Position numbers and translations under genes: made by a program. From contig WFRO01000023.1 in NCBI GenBank assembly GCA_015486475.1, positions 1 through 16,066 of the forward strand: DNA of 16,066 nt, in the 5' to 3' direction. This DNA comes from Bacteroidales bacterium. GTDB taxonomy: Bacteria > Bacteroidota > Bacteroidia > Bacteroidales > VadinHA17. The notes beneath the pieces are model-generated. The model was not told the origin of the DNA. It ran no database searches and saw nothing but the letters and a program-made list of their open reading frames with translations. Below are positions 14,620-16,066 of this stretch, piece after piece; position 1 is the stretch's first letter, and the number at the start of each line of letters is the position of its first letter.

Positions 14620-15797
14620 TCCTTCTGCTCCACATACTCTTCTGGATCCCCGTGGTCCTCCTCTTTCACTCCTATATCCTCTTTCCGCTGTGGCTGGAGA
14701 TCAGGTTCTCGTTATCAGGCAAAAAAACACATCCTGCCCGGAAAGACCACAGACCTGCCGTAAGTGTGATCATCCCTGCCTATAATGAAGAAAGCATCAT
14801 TGAGGAAAAGATCAGAAGTATCTATGCAGGGAATTATCCCGATGACAGAACGGAAGTCCTTGTCATGTCCGATGCCTCCACTGATCGTACCGACAGTATT
14901 GTCCGGAAACTGACGGAAGAGTTTCCCACCCTTCATTTTTACCGCACCGACCGGCGCACCGGCAAGCCCGGCATCCTCAACCAGCTGGTCCCCAAAGCCA
15001 CCGGCGAGCTGCTTCTGCTCACCGATGCCAATGTGCTGCTGGACCGCAATACGATCCCACTCCTTGCCGCCCACTTTGCCGATCCGGAGCTGGGACTGGC
15101 CGACACCCAGCTGGTGGGACTGGGACAGGAACGCGGCATAGCGCTCCAGGAAAAAAAATATACCGGCAGGGAGGTGAAGATCAAATTCCTGGAAGGCAGC
15201 CTCTGGGGGATCATCATGGGACCCTCCGGCGCCTGCTACGCCCTGCGTAAAGACCTTTACTCCCCCATTCCGGACAATTTCCTCGTCGACGATTTCTATC
15301 TCAACATGAAAGTCCTGGAGAAAGGAAAAAAAGCGATCGTCGAGCCGGAGGCCCGTGTTTACGAAGATGTCACCCAGTCATTCAAAGAAGCTTTTCGGCG
15401 CAAGACACGCATAGCCACCGGCAATTTTCAGAATCTCCGGGCTTTCCGGCATCTCTACCGCAACATTTTCCGGCCTACGGGATTCTGTTTCTGGTCACAC
15501 AAAGGTATCCGCTGGCTGGGCCCCTGGCTCATCCTCTCCAATCTTCTGGCAGCTATACTACTGGCACCTTACCATCTGATCTACCTCCTGGCCCTCGGTT
15601 TTCATTTGTTGATCTTCCTTTTGATCGTACTGGATAATCTTTTAGGGTTTTTCGGAAAACAAATTGTAATTTTGCGGTTTGTAACACATTTTTATTCGAT
15701 GAACCTGGCGCTGGCCTCGGGATTCATTAATGCTTTGAAAGGAGTGAGATCAAATGTCTGGGAACCAACAAAAAGAAACCCACAGGGGAAACAATAG
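14616..15797 (+). CDS. Membrane glycosyltransferase family 2 (processive-type GT-A)
   Basis: A 393-aa integral membrane glycosyltransferase. One N-terminal TM segment (about 3-23) precedes the cytosolic GT-A domain, which begins at VSVIIPAYNEESI (49). Nucleotide and metal-site motifs are visible: SDASTD (85-90), TDAN (136-139), VDDF (224-227) and a QxxRW-like RRKTRIATGN (261-270). Two or more TM segments follow (about 301-343 and 352-372). This layout resembles poly-beta-sugar synthases such as those for N-acetylglucosamine polymers or hyaluronan, but the product cannot be named from the motifs. The last 44 nt overlap the start of ribB in another frame. The start overlaps the GT4 stop as ATGA. 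Confidence 0.92.
   Translation: MILLLHILFWIPVVLLFHSYILFPLWLEIRFSLSGKKTHPARKDHRPAVSVIIPAYNEESIIEEKIRSIYAGNYPDDRTEVLVMSDASTDRTDSIVRKLTEEFPTLHFYRTDRRTGKPGILNQLVPKATGELLLLTDANVLLDRNTIPLLAAHFADPELGLADTQLVGLGQERGIALQEKKYTGREVKIKFLEGSLWGIIMGPSGACYALRKDLYSPIPDNFLVDDFYLNMKVLEKGKKAIVEPEARVYEDVTQSFKEAFRRKTRIATGNFQNLRAFRHLYRNIFRPTGFCFWSHKGIRWLGPWLILSNLLAAILLAPYHLIYLLALGFHLLIFLLIVLDNLLGFFGKQIVILRFVTHFYSMNLALASGFINALKGVRSNVWEPTKRNPQGKQ
15738..15744 (+). promoter_or_regulatory. Strong ribosome binding site for ribB inside the GT2 gene
   Basis: AAAGGAG lies 9 nt before the ATG at 15754. It supports that start despite its lying within the preceding gene. Confidence 0.6.
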
Positions 15798-16066
15798 AAC
15801 GCAGGAGGTCGTCCTCGACACCATCCCTTCCGCGATAGAAGATATAAAAAAAGGCAAACCGGTCATTGTGGTGGATGACGAGGACCGGGAAAATGAAGGA
15901 GATTTCATCGTTGCCGCCGAGCTGATCACCCCGGAAATGGTCAATTTCATGGCGGCCGAAGCCCGGGGGCTTATTTGTGTGGCCCTGACCGAGGAACGTT
16001 GTGAGGAGCTGGACCTCAACCTCATGGTGGGAAAGAACACAGCCTTTCACGATACCCAGTTTACGG
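15754..16066 (+). CDS. ribB: 3,4-dihydroxy-2-butanone-4-phosphate synthase (riboflavin biosynthesis), 3' end missing
   Basis: The first 104 codons are present; the right edge cuts the gene. After a polar N-terminal stretch of about 20 residues, the RibB fold begins with TIPSAIEDIKKGKPVIVVDD. The metal- and substrate-binding signature DDEDRENEGD follows at 41-50, then RGLICVALTEERC with the conserved Cys at 74, and NTAFHDTQFT at the edge. The enzyme converts ribulose 5-phosphate to 3,4-dihydroxy-2-butanone 4-phosphate plus formate. In Bacteroidota the gene is usually a ribBA fusion with GTP cyclohydrolase II, which would lie beyond the window. It starts 44 nt inside the GT2 gene, preceded by a good Shine-Dalgarno sequence. 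The reading frame was translated by hand and is open to the edge. Confidence 0.93.
   Translation, partial: MSGNQQKETHRGNNRTQEVVLDTIPSAIEDIKKGKPVIVVDDEDRENEGDFIVAAELITPEMVNFMAAEARGLICVALTEERCEELDLNLMVGKNTAFHDTQFT

Overview
The window looks like chromosomal DNA from a Bacteroidota bacterium, most likely Bacteroidales or Marinilabiliales. The evidence is consistent on both strands. Several genes are preceded by the TAnnTTTG -7 box typical of this phylum, and most starts have no good Shine-Dalgarno sequence. The families present are also typical of the phylum: DUF4831, SiaC/DUF1987, a START-like protein, a long LptF/LptG permease, a Bacteroidota-type POT transporter and a fused NAD(P)HX repair enzyme. 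No transposase, phage gene, integrase, CRISPR array or defence system was seen.

Left part (1-5796, mostly minus strand). The window opens inside the 5' half of a dipeptidyl-peptidase IV-type S9 peptidase. Next come a BamA/TamA-like outer-membrane barrel protein and a PepD-type M20 dipeptidase, separated by a strong hairpin terminator. A 391-nt intergenic region follows. It carries a -7 box, three consecutive hairpins and a second -7 box that probably drives a secreted thioredoxin-fold protein. That gene converges, with a 1-nt gap, on a DUF4831 lipoprotein gene. The DUF4831 upstream region is filled by a ten-copy heptanucleotide tandem repeat.

Centre (5797-11234). A bifunctional NAD(P)H-hydrate epimerase/dehydratase gene (minus) diverges from a plus-strand group: POT peptide transporter, sulfatase lipoprotein and SiaC-family phosphoprotein. 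A bidirectional terminator separates this group from a minus-strand tRNA with anticodon CAT. The tRNA has its own well-formed promoter.

Right part (11235-16066, plus strand). A START-like protein is followed by a tightly packed, translationally overlapping run: LptF/LptG permease, GT4 glycosyltransferase, GT2 glycosyltransferase and ribB or ribBA (cut by the right edge). The permease and two glycosyltransferases point to envelope glycan or lipopolysaccharide assembly and export. The riboflavin gene looks like a positional partner rather than a functional one.

Most of the window is ordinary housekeeping and envelope content. I did not find a convincing new multi-gene system. The least explained parts are the three-hairpin intergenic region (3804-3981), which may be an undescribed small RNA or palindromic element, and the heptamer repeat family (5719-5788, with a short relative at 11112-11132).
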